Part shown: positions 48,167 through 57,779 of the stretch, in pieces
Numbering within the stretch: position 1 is the stretch's first letter
Layout of the letters: every line of letters begins with the position of its first letter
Origin: Shewanella mangrovisoli
GTDB taxonomy: Bacteria > Pseudomonadota > Gammaproteobacteria > Enterobacterales > Shewanellaceae
DNA: 64,000 nt
Reading direction: 5' to 3'
Assembly: GCF_019457635.1 (NCBI RefSeq)
Contig: NZ_CP080412.1
Span: 1,116,001 to 1,180,000 of the forward strand
Position numbers and translations under genes: made by a program
The notes under the pieces: model-generated
What the model saw: the letters and a program-made list of their open reading frames with translations, nothing else
Database searches by the model: none
What the model was told of the DNA's origin: nothing

Positions 48167-51100
48167 ATGCCAAAACGTACAGATATAAAGAGTATTCTTA
48201 TCCTAGGTGCAGGCCCAATTGTTATTGGTCAGGCGTGTGAATTTGACTATTCAGGCGCTCAAGCCTGTAAAGCCCTGCGTGAAGAAGGTTACCGCGTCAT
48301 TCTGGTGAACTCTAACCCTGCCACCATTATGACCGACCCTGAAATGGCTGATGCCACTTACATCGAGCCAATCCAATGGGAAGTGGTACGTAACATTATC
48401 GCCAAAGAACGTCCTGATGCGATTCTGCCAACCATGGGCGGTCAAACCGCGCTGAACTGCGCCCTTGAGCTTGAAGCTAAAGGCGTACTGGCTGAATTCA
48501 ACGTTGAAATGATCGGTGCAACCGCCGATGCGATTGATAAAGCAGAAGACCGTAGCCGCTTCGACAAAGCCATGAAGAGCATCGGCTTAGAGTGTCCACG
48601 CGCGGGCATAGCCCACAGCATGGAAGAAGCCTATGGTGTACTCGACCTCGTTGGTTTCCCTTGTATTATCCGTCCATCATTCACTATGGGTGGCTCGGGC
48701 GGTGGTATCGCCTACAACAAGGAAGAGTTCGAAGAAATCTGTTCTCAAGGTTTAGATTTATCGCCAACTAAAGAGCTACTCATCGACGAGAGCTTAATTG
48801 GTTGGAAAGAATACGAGATGGAAGTGGTTCGTGACCGTAACGACAACTGTATCATCGTCTGTTCTATCGAAAACTTTGACCCAATGGGCGTGCACACCGG
48901 TGACTCTATTACCGTTGCGCCAGCGCAGACCCTGACTGACAAAGAATACCAACTGATGCGTAACGCCTCTATGGCGGTACTGCGTGAGATTGGTGTTGAA
49001 ACTGGTGGTTCGAACGTACAGTTTGGTATCAACCCGAAAGATGGCCGTATGGTTATCATCGAGATGAACCCACGCGTATCACGTTCATCGGCACTGGCGT
49101 CTAAAGCAACGGGCTTCCCGATTGCGAAAATCGCCGCCAAGTTAGCGGTCGGTTTCACCCTCGATGAGCTGATGAACGACATCACTGGCGGCCGTACCCC
49201 AGCGTCATTCGAGCCAGCTATCGACTACGTTGTGACTAAAGTACCTCGCTTTAACTTTGAAAAATTCGCAGGTTCAAACGATCGCTTAACCACCCAGATG
49301 AAATCTGTAGGTGAAGTAATGGCGATTGGCCGTACTTTCCAAGAATCACTGCAAAAAGCCCTGCGTGGTTTAGAAGTGAGCCGTCACGGCTTTGACCCCA
49401 TCACTGACTTAACCAAAGCCGATGCCTTAGCGCGTATTCGCCTCGAGCTGAAAGAGCCAGGCTGTGACCGTATTTGGTACATCGCCGATGCTATGCGTGC
49501 GGGTTTAACCCTGGATGAAATCTTCCGTTTAACCAACATCGACCCATGGTTCTTAGTTCAGATTGAAGAGCTGATTAAGCTGGAAGGCCAAGTGGCCGAA
49601 GGTGGTTTAGCCGGTCTTAACGAAGAACTGCTGCGTAAGCTTAAGCGTAAAGGTTTTGCCGATGCGCGTCTGGCGGCGGTCCTTGGCGTAAACGAAACTG
49701 AAGTACGTAAACTGCGTGACCGTTTCGATATCCACCCAGTGTACAAGCGCGTAGATACCTGCGCGGCTGAATTTGCCACCGACACCGCTTACATGTACTC
49801 AACCTATGAGGAAGAGTGTGAAGCGAACCCATCTGACCGTGAGAAAATCATGGTGTTAGGTGGTGGTCCAAACCGTATCGGTCAAGGTATCGAATTCGAT
49901 TACTGCTGTGTGCACGCGGCATTAGCCCTGCGTGAAGACGGTTATGAAACCATCATGGTGAACTGTAACCCTGAAACCGTTTCTACCGACTACGACACTT
50001 CAGATCGTCTGTACTTCGAGCCTGTTACCCTAGAAGACGTGCTAGAAATCGTCCGTATCGAGAAGCCAAAGGGCGTTATCGTACAGTACGGTGGCCAAAC
50101 TCCGCTGAAACTGGCTCGCGCCCTCGAAGCGGCAGGTGTGCCCATTATTGGTACTAGCCCAGATGCGATTGACCGCGCAGAAGACCGTGAGCGTTTCCAG
50201 CAAGCGATTCAACGTCTGGAAATGAAGCAACCTGAAAACGATACAGTCACCACCGTTGAAGGTGCTGTGATTGCCGCTGAGCGTATCGGTTATCCGCTGG
50301 TTGTTCGTCCATCCTACGTACTGGGCGGCCGCGCGATGGAAATCGTTTACGACCAACAGGATTTACTGCGCTACTTCAACGAAGCGGTCAGCGTATCTAA
50401 CGCTTCGCCAGTACTGTTAGACCACTTCCTAGACGATGCTATCGAAGTGGATATCGACGCAGTATGTGACGGTGAAACCGTAGTTATCGGCGCGATTATG
50501 GAGCATATCGAGCAGGCGGGGGTTCACTCAGGTGACTCTGGTTGTTCACTGCCTCCTTACACCTTAAGCCAAGCTATCCAAGACGAAATGCGCGTACAAG
50601 TGCGTAAGCTTGCGATGGAGCTGGGTGTTGTCGGTCTGATGAACGTACAGTTTGCCGTGAAGAATAACGAAATCTACATGATTGAAGTTAACCCACGTGC
50701 AGCGCGTACCGTGCCATTCGTATCGAAAGCCACTGGCGTGCCTTTAGCTAAGATTGCTGCCCGTGTGATGGCAGGTCAAAGCCTGAAAGCGCAAAACTTC
50801 ACCGAAGAAGTGATCCCACCTTTCTACTCAGTGAAAGAAGTGGTACTGCCATTTAACAAGTTCCCTGGCGTTGACCCACTGTTAGGCCCTGAAATGCGCT
50901 CAACAGGTGAGGTGATGGGCGTGGGCGATACCTTCGCCGAAGCTTATGCTAAGGCGCAGTTAGGTGCGACTTCTGAAGTGCCTAAGTCTGGTCGTGCTCT
51001 GTTGTCTGTGCGTAACAGCGACAAGAAACGTGTTGCCGACTTAGCTGCTAAGTTGATTGAGCTGGGTTATCAAATTGATGCCACTCACGGTACTGCGGTT

Positions 51101-51391
51101 ATCCTAGGTGAAGCGGGTATCAACCCACGCTTAGTGAACAAGGTACACGAAGGCCGTCCACACATTCTTGACCGTATCAAGAACGGTGAGTACACCTATA
51201 TTGTGAACACCACCGAAGGCCGTCAAGCGATTGAAGACTCTCGTCAATTACGTCGCGGTGCACTGCGTTACAAAGTGAACTATACCACGACCATGAACGC
51301 TGCATTCGCCACTTGTATGGCACACGCTGCGGACGACCGCACTAACGTGACCTCAGTGCAAGAGCTGCATCAGCGCGTATTGGCTAAATAA
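48167..51391 (+). CDS. carB: Carbamoyl phosphate synthase large subunit
   Basis: A 1074-residue enzyme with two homologous ATP-grasp halves (about 1-400 and 555-935). The first opens [21 protein letters not shown] and the second [20 protein letters not shown]. An oligomerisation domain lies between and a C-terminal allosteric MGS-like domain (about 940-1074) includes [14 protein letters not shown]. It makes carbamoyl phosphate from bicarbonate, ammonia and two ATP. It is the second gene of the carAB operon; a strong terminator follows. Confidence 0.98.
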   Translation: MPKRTDIKSILILGAGPIVIGQACEFDYSGAQACKALREEGYRVILVNSNPATIMTDPEMADATYIEPIQWEVVRNIIAKERPDAILPTMGGQTALNCALELEAKGVLAEFNVEMIGATADAIDKAEDRSRFDKAMKSIGLECPRAGIAHSMEEAYGVLDLVGFPCIIRPSFTMGGSGGGIAYNKEEFEEICSQGLDLSPTKELLIDESLIGWKEYEMEVVRDRNDNCIIVCSIENFDPMGVHTGDSITVAPAQTLTDKEYQLMRNASMAVLREIGVETGGSNVQFGINPKDGRMVIIEMNPRVSRSSALASKATGFPIAKIAAKLAVGFTLDELMNDITGGRTPASFEPAIDYVVTKVPRFNFEKFAGSNDRLTTQMKSVGEVMAIGRTFQESLQKALRGLEVSRHGFDPITDLTKADALARIRLELKEPGCDRIWYIADAMRAGLTLDEIFRLTNIDPWFLVQIEELIKLEGQVAEGGLAGLNEELLRKLKRKGFADARLAAVLGVNETEVRKLRDRFDIHPVYKRVDTCAAEFATDTAYMYSTYEEECEANPSDREKIMVLGGGPNRIGQGIEFDYCCVHAALALREDGYETIMVNCNPETVSTDYDTSDRLYFEPVTLEDVLEIVRIEKPKGVIVQYGGQTPLKLARALEAAGVPIIGTSPDAIDRAEDRERFQQAIQRLEMKQPENDTVTTVEGAVIAAERIGYPLVVRPSYVLGGRAMEIVYDQQDLLRYFNEAVSVSNASPVLLDHFLDDAIEVDIDAVCDGETVVIGAIMEHIEQAGVHSGDSGCSLPPYTLSQAIQDEMRVQVRKLAMELGVVGLMNVQFAVKNNEIYMIEVNPRAARTVPFVSKATGVPLAKIAARVMAGQSLKAQNFTEEVIPPFYSVKEVVLPFNKFPGVDPLLGPEMRSTGEVMGVGDTFAEAYAKAQLGATSEVPKSGRALLSVRNSDKKRVADLAAKLIELGYQIDATHGTAVILGEAGINPRLVNKVHEGRPHILDRIKNGEYTYIVNTTEGRQAIEDSRQLRRGALRYKVNYTTTMNAAFATCMAHAADDRTNVTSVQELHQRVLAK

Positions 51392-51410
51392 GCCATAAGC
51401 CTCTGTAATC

Positions 51411-51449
51411 AAAAGGCCAGATAACTTAAGTTATCCGGCCTTTGTTTTT
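51411..51449. terminator. Terminator between carB and a convergent binding-protein gene
   Basis: A long stem (AAAGGCCaGATAACT/AGTTATCcGGCCTTT, one mismatch) with a 2-nt loop core and TTTGTTTTT on the plus side. Confidence 0.9.
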
Positions 51450-51474
51450 GCGCTCAAAAACTTACGCTCAAAAT

Positions 51475-52242
51475 TTATTGCCCAATGCGCTCGGTTTCCA
51501 TTGGCGGCGCATCATTGGGCAGCCAGTGGTGATAGATTTGTGCAAAGGTGCCATCGGCCTTAATGCTGATAAGTGCCTCTTTCCATTTATCGATTTCTTC
51601 ACTTGGCGTTCCCTTCGAAAAGGCAATGTACAGATGATTCGCACTGATAGTGTAGAGGGATTTGACATCATCAATACTTGCGCCCGCTTCGGCGAGAATA
51701 CTTGGGGCGGTAAGATTGGCGTTGCACCAGAGATCGATTCGGCGCTTCATCAGTTGCTTAGCGCTCAGTAGTGGCGTCGATGAGGGGGCGAGATTCGTCA
51801 AACCATGCTCCATTAATAATTGTTCCTCAACGGAGGAGCGATACACTCCTACGGCTTTAGCCTGTTTAGCATCATCAATCGAGCTAATGTTGAGCTGACT
51901 GTTTTTGAGTGCGTAGAAGTTTGTCGTGCCAACGGCGACTGGGCCTATCATACTAAACAGCTGCTCTCGCTCGGGTGTACGAGTCATAGTAAACAGCACT
52001 GTATTAGCTTGTTCCGTCATGATTTTCCAGCCGCGTGCCCAGGGCACCACCTTGATGTGATCCTGATTATTCACGCGCTTTTGGATTTCTTGCACCACTT
52101 GTACCGCTAAACCATCGGGTTTGCCGTCGACGGAAAAACTAATGGGGGCCCATTCTTCGGTATAAATATTCAGTGTGGCTGCTACGCGCAAGGGAAAGGC
52201 GCCAACGGTGAGTAATAGCAGTAGGCCTGTGAAAAATTTCAT
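51475..52242 (-). CDS. Family 3 extracellular solute-binding protein
   Basis: A 255-residue periplasmic protein with a signal peptide (about 1-21, VAA-TLN). The mature part begins LNIYTEEWAPISFSVDGKPDGLAVQVVQEI, written here in part, and contains TMTRTPEREQLFSMIGP, both typical of the PBPb/type II fold of amino-acid-binding proteins. No permease or ATPase genes are adjacent, as is common for such orphan proteins in Shewanella. The ligand is unknown. Start ATG 52242. Confidence 0.85.
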   Translation of the reverse strand: MKFFTGLLLLLTVGAFPLRVAATLNIYTEEWAPISFSVDGKPDGLAVQVVQEIQKRVNNQDHIKVVPWARGWKIMTEQANTVLFTMTRTPEREQLFSMIGPVAVGTTNFYALKNSQLNISSIDDAKQAKAVGVYRSSVEEQLLMEHGLTNLAPSSTPLLSAKQLMKRRIDLWCNANLTAPSILAEAGASIDDVKSLYTISANHLYIAFSKGTPSEEIDKWKEALISIKADGTFAQIYHHWLPNDAPPMETERIGQ

Positions 52243-52409
52243 TAATAACCCTAAAAAAATTAGAACGTTATATTAGAGTCTCACGGCGTGCTCTGAATGA
52301 ATTAAAGATGATAAGTGTACGGCTATCAATAGCTAACCGAGATTATTTTGTAAATAGCAATGTGAAAAAGGTATCTCGGCTAAGCCACTAATTTACCTTT
52401 TACAGGATA

Positions 52410-52442
52410 AATAAACCCAAAGAGCAGCGAGTGCTCTTTGGG
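52410..52442 (-). terminator. Terminator of the CZB chemoreceptor gene
   Basis: On the minus strand, CCCAAAGAGC/GCTCTTTGGG forms a perfect 10-bp stem followed by TTTATTTATCC. Confidence 0.85.
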
Positions 52443-52455
52443 GAATTAAAATCCA

Positions 52456-53544
52456 TTAACGCTGATACACATCATGCATCAAATGGTCTATGCACTGGAC
52501 TACCCGCATACTGGTGTCTTCCATCACATGGAGTTGTTTAACCATGTCGGACAAGTTGCCTTTTTGTCTCGCTGCCAACGCCGCTTTACCCGCATCGTGC
52601 ACCGCCTTATGGGGAGCGTCGAGGGCTTTAAAGTTGTTTAAATGCTGATAATTTTCCGCGCCAAATCCCTTGAAATACCATTGGCCTAAGCGACATTCGG
52701 TATGTGAATTAACGCTATGATCATGCTTTGGTTTTTCAATTAGTTGGTAAACATTACTCTTCCAGACTGCATGGTCGAGTTTAGTGGTGTTAAGGAAAGA
52801 GGTGGTCGCCGCATTATGGATCACCTGTTGCATTTTATGTGACCGCTGAAGGACATCCTCAACCACGTGGCCGATTTGTGTCGATGAGGCGGCAATATCG
52901 CTGGCACTGGATTGATTGGTGTTAACAATATTTTTAATCTCGCTTGCTTGGGTAACTATCTGTTTTACTAACTTTTCAATCTGGCTGCTGGCCTCGTGAG
53001 CCTTACTCGCTAGTTGCCTAACTTCGTCGGCGACCACGGCAAAACCGCGGCCTGCTTCGCCCGCGCGGGCAGCTTCAATGGCGGCATTGAGGGCAAGTAG
53101 GTTGGTTTGCTCTGAAATCCCTTGAATGGCAGAAACAAACTGGTTGATGGACGCTGTCGTGCCATTAAGAGCGGTCACGGCTTCCATGCTTTGGCTCGCT
53201 TGAGTGTTTATCTCATGTGCCCTTTGGCCTAAGTTCGCAATGGCGAGCCTAGTTTGATCGAAAATGGCATCAAGTTCGGAGAGTGAATCCTTTTCTTCGG
53301 TGAGTTGAGTCGCACTGCTCGCTAAGCCATCTCGGATCGCATTTAACATTTCGCCGCCCTGATTTTGGCAGGCTATGACCTCGGTAAACAGATCGGCCGC
53401 TTGGCGTGACTGTTGTTTCATTGTTTCGTGTTCATGGATGATGGTTTTGAGTTCATCTAATTCTTGTTGATGCTGCTGTTGTAATTGAATGAGCTGTTGC
53501 TTGAGAGAGTTATTTTCAGACTTAAGTTGAGCGTTAAACCACAT
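52456..53544 (-). CDS. Soluble methyl-accepting chemotaxis protein with CZB zinc domain
   Basis: A 362-residue chemoreceptor with no membrane segment. A Gln-rich N-terminal coiled coil (about 5-45) leads into the signalling hairpin, whose tip [21 protein letters not shown] is near residue 148. A C-terminal CZB domain (about 252-362) has candidate zinc ligands His258 (LDHAVWK), Cys284 (ECRLGQWY), His312 and His316 (PHKAVH). CZB receptors respond to hypochlorous acid or zinc through the Cys-zinc site. It is cytoplasmic and probably monocistronic. Confidence 0.9.
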   Translation of the reverse strand: MWFNAQLKSENNSLKQQLIQLQQQHQQELDELKTIIHEHETMKQQSRQAADLFTEVIACQNQGGEMLNAIRDGLASSATQLTEEKDSLSELDAIFDQTRLAIANLGQRAHEINTQASQSMEAVTALNGTTASINQFVSAIQGISEQTNLLALNAAIEAARAGEAGRGFAVVADEVRQLASKAHEASSQIEKLVKQIVTQASEIKNIVNTNQSSASDIAASSTQIGHVVEDVLQRSHKMQQVIHNAATTSFLNTTKLDHAVWKSNVYQLIEKPKHDHSVNSHTECRLGQWYFKGFGAENYQHLNNFKALDAPHKAVHDAGKAALAARQKGNLSDMVKQLHVMEDTSMRVVQCIDHLMHDVYQR

Positions 53545-53715
53545 ATAAACCTCTAGTTATTGTTATGGCGACAGCTTATTAATTTTATGGTGCAACCCCT
53601 GCGAGGTTGAAATAAATCGCAAGCTGCTGGTGGTTAAATATTAGTGTATGCCCAAACTTCATTGATAAAAGAACAGCAGATTTATGAGCTTGAGCAAATA
53701 AATGCTTAATAATGA

Positions 53716-53755
53716 GGGAATACAAGTCAGTTATTGCTGAATACCTTGTATTCCC
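53716..53755. other. Perfect 11-bp inverted repeat between mgtE and the CZB receptor gene
   Basis: GGGAATACAAG and CTTGTATTCCC are separated by 18 bp. It lies 81 bp after the mgtE stop codon on the minus strand. No T-run follows on either side, so it could be an mgtE 3' stabiliser, a weak terminator or an operator. The remaining 290 bp between these genes shows nothing else. Confidence 0.5.
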
Positions 53756-53836
53756 ATCATCAATCTTGAGCTTAGAGCTGTGCCGTTATCCTTTAGACGA
53801 GTGTATTGAACAACGGCACTTTAAGTCTCAAGTTAC

Positions 53837-55210
53837 CTATGCCGTCGGCAAGTCGAGCAGCATAGTGGCAATACTAAAATAAACCAGCACACCAATGATA
53901 TCGGCTATTGAGGTGATAAGTGGCGCACTGGCTGAAGCCGGATCCATTTTTAACTTGCTGAGTAAAAAGGGCAGTGACATACCAATCAGGCTGCCAATAA
54001 TCACCACAATTTGCATGGTTAGTGCGACGACGAGGGCAATTTCAGGGCCGCCGCGCCAGAAACCGAGCAAGGACACCGCCAGTGCCATGCTGGCACCGAG
54101 TAATCCCGCCACTCCTAACTCGCGCCCTAGCAATGAGAGCCAATCCTTGAGTATCACTTCGCCCGTGGCTAATCCCCGCACCATTAAGGTCGCGGATTGC
54201 GAGCCAGCATTACCGCCGCTGTCGATAAGTAAAGGCAGAAAGAACACTAAAGACACATAGCTCGAAATCGTATCTTCGAAGAAGGCGATACCGGCCCCCG
54301 AGAAGATATTGCCAAAGACCAAAATCACCAACCAGACCACGCGCTTACGGTAGAGTAGCCCTATGCTGGCGGTCTTTAAATTGTGCTCGATATTGCCTAT
54401 GGCCGCGTTTTTGGTGAACTCGAGATCGGCCTGTGAGCTGGCAATATCCATCGCATCGTCATAGGTCACAATCCCCACTAATTGCCCCTTGCCATTGATG
54501 ATGGGCAAAGCTAGCAGATCGTAATGGGCGATCATCTGCACCGCTTCTTGGCATTGGGCGTTAGCATCTAAGGCAATGGGGTTGGGTTTCATGAAATCGA
54601 CCACCCGTTCTTCTGGCTGGGCCAGTAGTAATTGCCGTAGCGAGACGGTACCAATTAAGCGCCCCAACATATCAACCACATAGGCTTGATATATGGTTTC
54701 TTTGTCGGCGGTTTCCGTGCGGAGCATATCAATCGCTTGGGCGGCGGTATGTCGACTATTGAGCAAGGTGTAATCCGATGTCATCGCTGCACCGACCTTG
54801 GTTTTATCGTATGCGGCTAAGGTGCGCAAATCTTCCCGTTTAGCCTGCGCTAACACGGGCAAGAAGAGTTGTTGCTGCTGAGGTTCGAGCAGATTGTAGA
54901 GATCGGCGCGCTCATCCGCCGCCATCGTCAGCAAGAGCGAAGATAGTGTGGCTTTATCAAGCTGTTGCACTAATGCGGCTTGCTGCTCATCGCTTAAATA
55001 GCGCAGTAAATCGGCGGCAACTTTTGCCGGTGCCAGTTGCAAAAATACTAATTGCTGCGACTGACTAAAGCTGCTGAGCGCGGCGGCAATATCCGCGGGA
55101 TGGCGCTCTTTGGCCAAGGCGACCATGCTCGCGCTGTCGCGTTGTGCTAGGATGATTTGCAGGGCTAAGATGATTTGCTTAGTGTTTTTTTGGTTGTTGT
55201 TCATGTTCAT
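53837..55210 (-). CDS. mgtE: Magnesium transporter MgtE
   Basis: A 457-residue MgtE-type channel. The N-terminal superhelical MgtE_N domain (about 1-130), two CBS domains (about 135-265, with the MTSDYTLLNSRHTAAQAIDM and FMKPNPIALDANAQCQEAV starts) and five membrane helices (about 290-450) are all present. The pore/signature region includes FFLPLLIDSGGNAGSQSATL. It imports Mg2+ and is gated by cytoplasmic Mg2+. It is the second gene of an operon, 22 bp after a small secreted-protein gene with a structured leader. Confidence 0.95.
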   Translation of the reverse strand: MNMNNNQKNTKQIILALQIILAQRDSASMVALAKERHPADIAAALSSFSQSQQLVFLQLAPAKVAADLLRYLSDEQQAALVQQLDKATLSSLLLTMAADERADLYNLLEPQQQQLFLPVLAQAKREDLRTLAAYDKTKVGAAMTSDYTLLNSRHTAAQAIDMLRTETADKETIYQAYVVDMLGRLIGTVSLRQLLLAQPEERVVDFMKPNPIALDANAQCQEAVQMIAHYDLLALPIINGKGQLVGIVTYDDAMDIASSQADLEFTKNAAIGNIEHNLKTASIGLLYRKRVVWLVILVFGNIFSGAGIAFFEDTISSYVSLVFFLPLLIDSGGNAGSQSATLMVRGLATGEVILKDWLSLLGRELGVAGLLGASMALAVSLLGFWRGGPEIALVVALTMQIVVIIGSLIGMSLPFLLSKLKMDPASASAPLITSIADIIGVLVYFSIATMLLDLPTA

Positions 55211-55232
55211 AGGTCATTCTCCCAACGAGCTA

Positions 55233-55955
55233 TTAGCCAAAGAAAAAAGTGATATCTGCACCGAATTGCTGGGCATTTCCCTTAAGGTTGTTGCCTAGGC
55301 TGAATTCGAGTTGCAACTGTCTTTTGAGTAACCATTGATAGGCAAGCCGGTAGGCGTGTGCCTCGGGTGCCTTGCGATAAATTTCGCCGACCCATTGCTG
55401 ATCTGCGCTCGGTGCTAAGGCAATGGCGATGCCTGCGATCAGTTGCGGCGACTGAGCCGCGTGTTGATAAAAGCCCAAATTGCTATAGAGGCGTAAATCC
55501 AGCTCCGCCATCTGATATCCCATAATGCCGAGCACTTCTGCGGCAATGGGGTGATTGTCTTGATGATGGTGTTGCAGATTCATGGCCAGCGCGCTCTGCC
55601 AAGGGCCCGTGCCAACGTGCAAGGGCAATTTAATGCCCAGCTCGGTTTGCTGTTCGTTATTGCTGCTGACTCTTTGATTTTCAAAAGCTAAGTGTTGATT
55701 TTCAAAGCCTAGGTGTTGATGTTCAAACCCTAAGTGCCATTCCCATTGTCCTTGGTTGCAGGTCGCCGCCGTTTTGAGTGTTGAGGCAGAGTGATCCGAT
55801 CTAGGTTGTTGCCAGCCGAGTTGCAGCTCGCAGCGCTCGGCGATGCCGGGATCATCAAGGTCCAGCAATGAAGCGTTCGCCGTGACGCTAAGGCATAGCC
55901 CAAATAGGGCCAAAGGTTGCCGAGCTAAGGTGGATGTATGCTTGATATAAGCCAT
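55233..55955 (-). CDS. Secreted, barrel-like protein of unknown function
   Basis: A 240-residue protein with a signal peptide (about 1-28, TANA-SLL). The mature part alternates polar and aromatic residues and ends in ADITFFFG, compatible with a small outer-membrane beta barrel. Residues about 74-94 are three heptads, HLGFEHQ, HLGFENQ and HLAFENQ, encoded by a 21-bp tandem repeat. I do not recognise a family. It is the first gene of an operon with mgtE (22-bp gap). Start ATG 55955 follows GGGAG. Confidence 0.7.
   Translation of the reverse strand: MAYIKHTSTLARQPLALFGLCLSVTANASLLDLDDPGIAERCELQLGWQQPRSDHSASTLKTAATCNQGQWEWHLGFEHQHLGFENQHLAFENQRVSSNNEQQTELGIKLPLHVGTGPWQSALAMNLQHHHQDNHPIAAEVLGIMGYQMAELDLRLYSNLGFYQHAAQSPQLIAGIAIALAPSADQQWVGEIYRKAPEAHAYRLAYQWLLKRQLQLEFSLGNNLKGNAQQFGADITFFFG
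55675..55737 (-). repeat. Three 21-bp tandem repeats coding a heptad
   Basis: Units occupy 55675-55695, 55696-55716 and 55717-55737 with a few differences each. They are in frame and encode HLxFExQ three times in the secreted protein upstream of mgtE. Being a multiple of three, copy-number change would keep the frame. Confidence 0.85.
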
Positions 55956-56634
55956 AGGTAAACTCCCAAAGTAAGGGAAGCCTACTGGGGCAAAACATGA
56001 GTGAAGATGTATTCAATGGCCAGCACTCTAGCTCCAGCGCAAGGCCGGATAAAACCAATAGCCGAGCGCATGCACGGGCATGATTGGCCATGGTAAAAGC
56101 TTAAATTGAATAAATGGGAGTGGAGTGAGGAAGCGTCACGCTACTACCCTGCCTAGCAGGTAGCAGCAAAAACATTGCGGGCTAGTGCTAGGTGTTTAAT
56201 CCTGTCACTTGGACAGGGCATCTACTGTCACTTATGTGTGTGCCCACAGTGGGTCTCCGCAATGATAAAAGTGGCTAGATTCTAAACCGCGAAAACGCAA
56301 AGTCAAACCCGAACGCCAATTCGCTATGTTTACGTTTGAATATGGTTTTTATTTTTGGGTGAATTGAGTTGGTTGGTTTTAATCTTGTTGTGCCTTGGTG
56401 ATTAAATGTTCTCTGTGAGTGGGGTTGTTGTTGGTTTTGTGGGCTTTCCTGCCTAGGTCGCTGGTGGCAATGAGCATGCAGTGATTGATGACTCAATCGA
56501 TTTAGGTATAACCTTGGCTATCACGCCTTAATATGGCATCTCTTGCCTAAGTTGTTGGGTAAAGAGATATTTTGACGCGCAAATCCGTTAAAGGCGCTGT
56601 TGAGTGCATGATTTGGCTAAAGAGGAATAATACT
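55956..56634. other. Divergent intergenic region with a structured mgtE-operon leader
   Basis: About 680 bp without a credible gene between the mgtE operon (leftward) and a phosphatase/nuclease gene (rightward). The left half contains the stem-rich leader described separately (56140-56264). The right half (56275-56600) is AT-rich with no recognised structure and should hold the rightward promoter. Confidence 0.55.
56140..56264 (-). ncRNA. Candidate structured leader of the mgtE operon
   Basis: Read on the minus strand, CATTGCGG (56264-56257) and CCGCAATG (56180-56173) form an 8-bp closing stem. They enclose hairpins CCCA/TGGG, CCTGTC/GACAGG and CTAG/CTAG; five T residues follow the closing stem directly. 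Next comes a second strong hairpin with 11 of 12 pairs (GCTGCTACCTGC with GCAgGGTAGtAGC, 56166-56140). It starts about 180 bp before the first gene. It does not match the M-box or the manganese riboswitch as I know them. Regulatory function is inferred. Confidence 0.4.
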
Positions 56635-57768
56635 GTGGCGCAGCATTCCCCAGAATTGTCGAGTTCAACTGAGTCAACGCAATCGAATATTAAAATTGCG
56701 ACCGTGAATCTATTTAACTTTATCGAGCCGCCCTCAGCCTTTTACGATTTTGAGAATATCTATAGCCACGGCCAATGGCAGAAAAAGTGCCAGTGGTTTA
56801 GCGAGTTATTGAATCAACATCATCCGGATATTGTCGGGTTTCAGGAGGTGTTTAGCCCCGAACCGTTACGCCAGCTTGCGTTGCAGCAGGGACTCACTCA
56901 TTTTGCAGTGGTCGATAGTGCGACCTTAGTCAGTGACTATATCTACCAAAGCCCTGTGGTGGCTTTGGCGTCTCGCTTCCCTATCCTTGAGGTACACGCT
57001 ATCGAACCCGAGGTGCACTTAGTGGCGGCGATGGGCTTGTCGAGCGAATTTGCTTTTAGTCGTAAAGTGTTACGGGCGACGGTGGCGGTGCCGCAGATTG
57101 GCCCCTGTGATTGCTATGTGGTGCATTTTAAATCTAAGCGGCCGGGATTAGCCCTTGAGCCGCATCCCTTGGGCTTGTCGTTAAATGCGCCGTTGGATCT
57201 TAAGTTACACGCAGAGACTAAGTTATTAACCGAACAGGCCCTCGGGCGCTGGGCCTCGACCATGCAGCGGGGGGCTGAGGCGGCATTGCTGTTCCATGCC
57301 ATACTCGCCAGAAGACAGAGTGCCAAATATCCGGTGATCCTGATGGGGGATTTTAACGATAGTTTGTCCTTAGGCGCGCTGGATGCGTTAACCCTCCAAG
57401 GCGAAACGCTGCACAGTAACGATATAAAAGCTGCTGGGCTTGGGCATTTATCCGATGCGGCGTTAGCGCAAGTGTTTGGCCACTATCGATTACAAGATGC
57501 CTATGAGCTATTTATCGAAGCCAATGTAGCCGATAACGCCGTCCATTACCGTGAGCATAGGGCGCCCACCCATTACTATGGCCCTAAAGGATCTGTGCTG
57601 GATTATGTGTTGCTCTCCAATGAGTTTGATGCCCGCGATAGCCGCAGTTTGGCACAGGTGGTGGATTATCAGACCTGTGATAGACATTTAGTCAGGCCCG
57701 AATATGAGCGCGATGCCTATAGTACCGACCATGCGCCCGTGATGGTGGAATTAGCACTGCGGCGTTAG
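56635..57768 (+). CDS. Endonuclease/exonuclease/phosphatase family protein
   Basis: A 378-residue protein of the EEP fold. Catalytic segments are visible: KIATVNLFNF, DIVGFQEVF (metal-binding Glu), VHFKSKRPG, ILMGDFNDS (Asp and Asn), SVLDYVLLS and STDHAPVMVEL (Asp-His). It carries no signal peptide. Substrate may be DNA, an inositol phosphate or a phospholipid, which the fold does not distinguish. The GTG at 56635 is chosen because AGAGGA lies eight bases upstream; an ATG nine codons earlier (56608) is possible. It converges with the bufferin-type operon, leaving 11 bp. Confidence 0.85.
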   Translation: MAQHSPELSSSTESTQSNIKIATVNLFNFIEPPSAFYDFENIYSHGQWQKKCQWFSELLNQHHPDIVGFQEVFSPEPLRQLALQQGLTHFAVVDSATLVSDYIYQSPVVALASRFPILEVHAIEPEVHLVAAMGLSSEFAFSRKVLRATVAVPQIGPCDCYVVHFKSKRPGLALEPHPLGLSLNAPLDLKLHAETKLLTEQALGRWASTMQRGAEAALLFHAILARRQSAKYPVILMGDFNDSLSLGALDALTLQGETLHSNDIKAAGLGHLSDAALAQVFGHYRLQDAYELFIEANVADNAVHYREHRAPTHYYGPKGSVLDYVLLSNEFDARDSRSLAQVVDYQTCDRHLVRPEYERDAYSTDHAPVMVELALRR

Positions 57769-57779
57769 CTGCTCAAACT

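Noticed and set aside
56173..56264. tRNA-like cloverleaf in the mgtE leader
   Set aside because: A closing stem and a 5-bp/7-nt hairpin suggested a tRNA, but there is no T-loop consensus, the expected U33 is C, and the closing stem is 8 bp.
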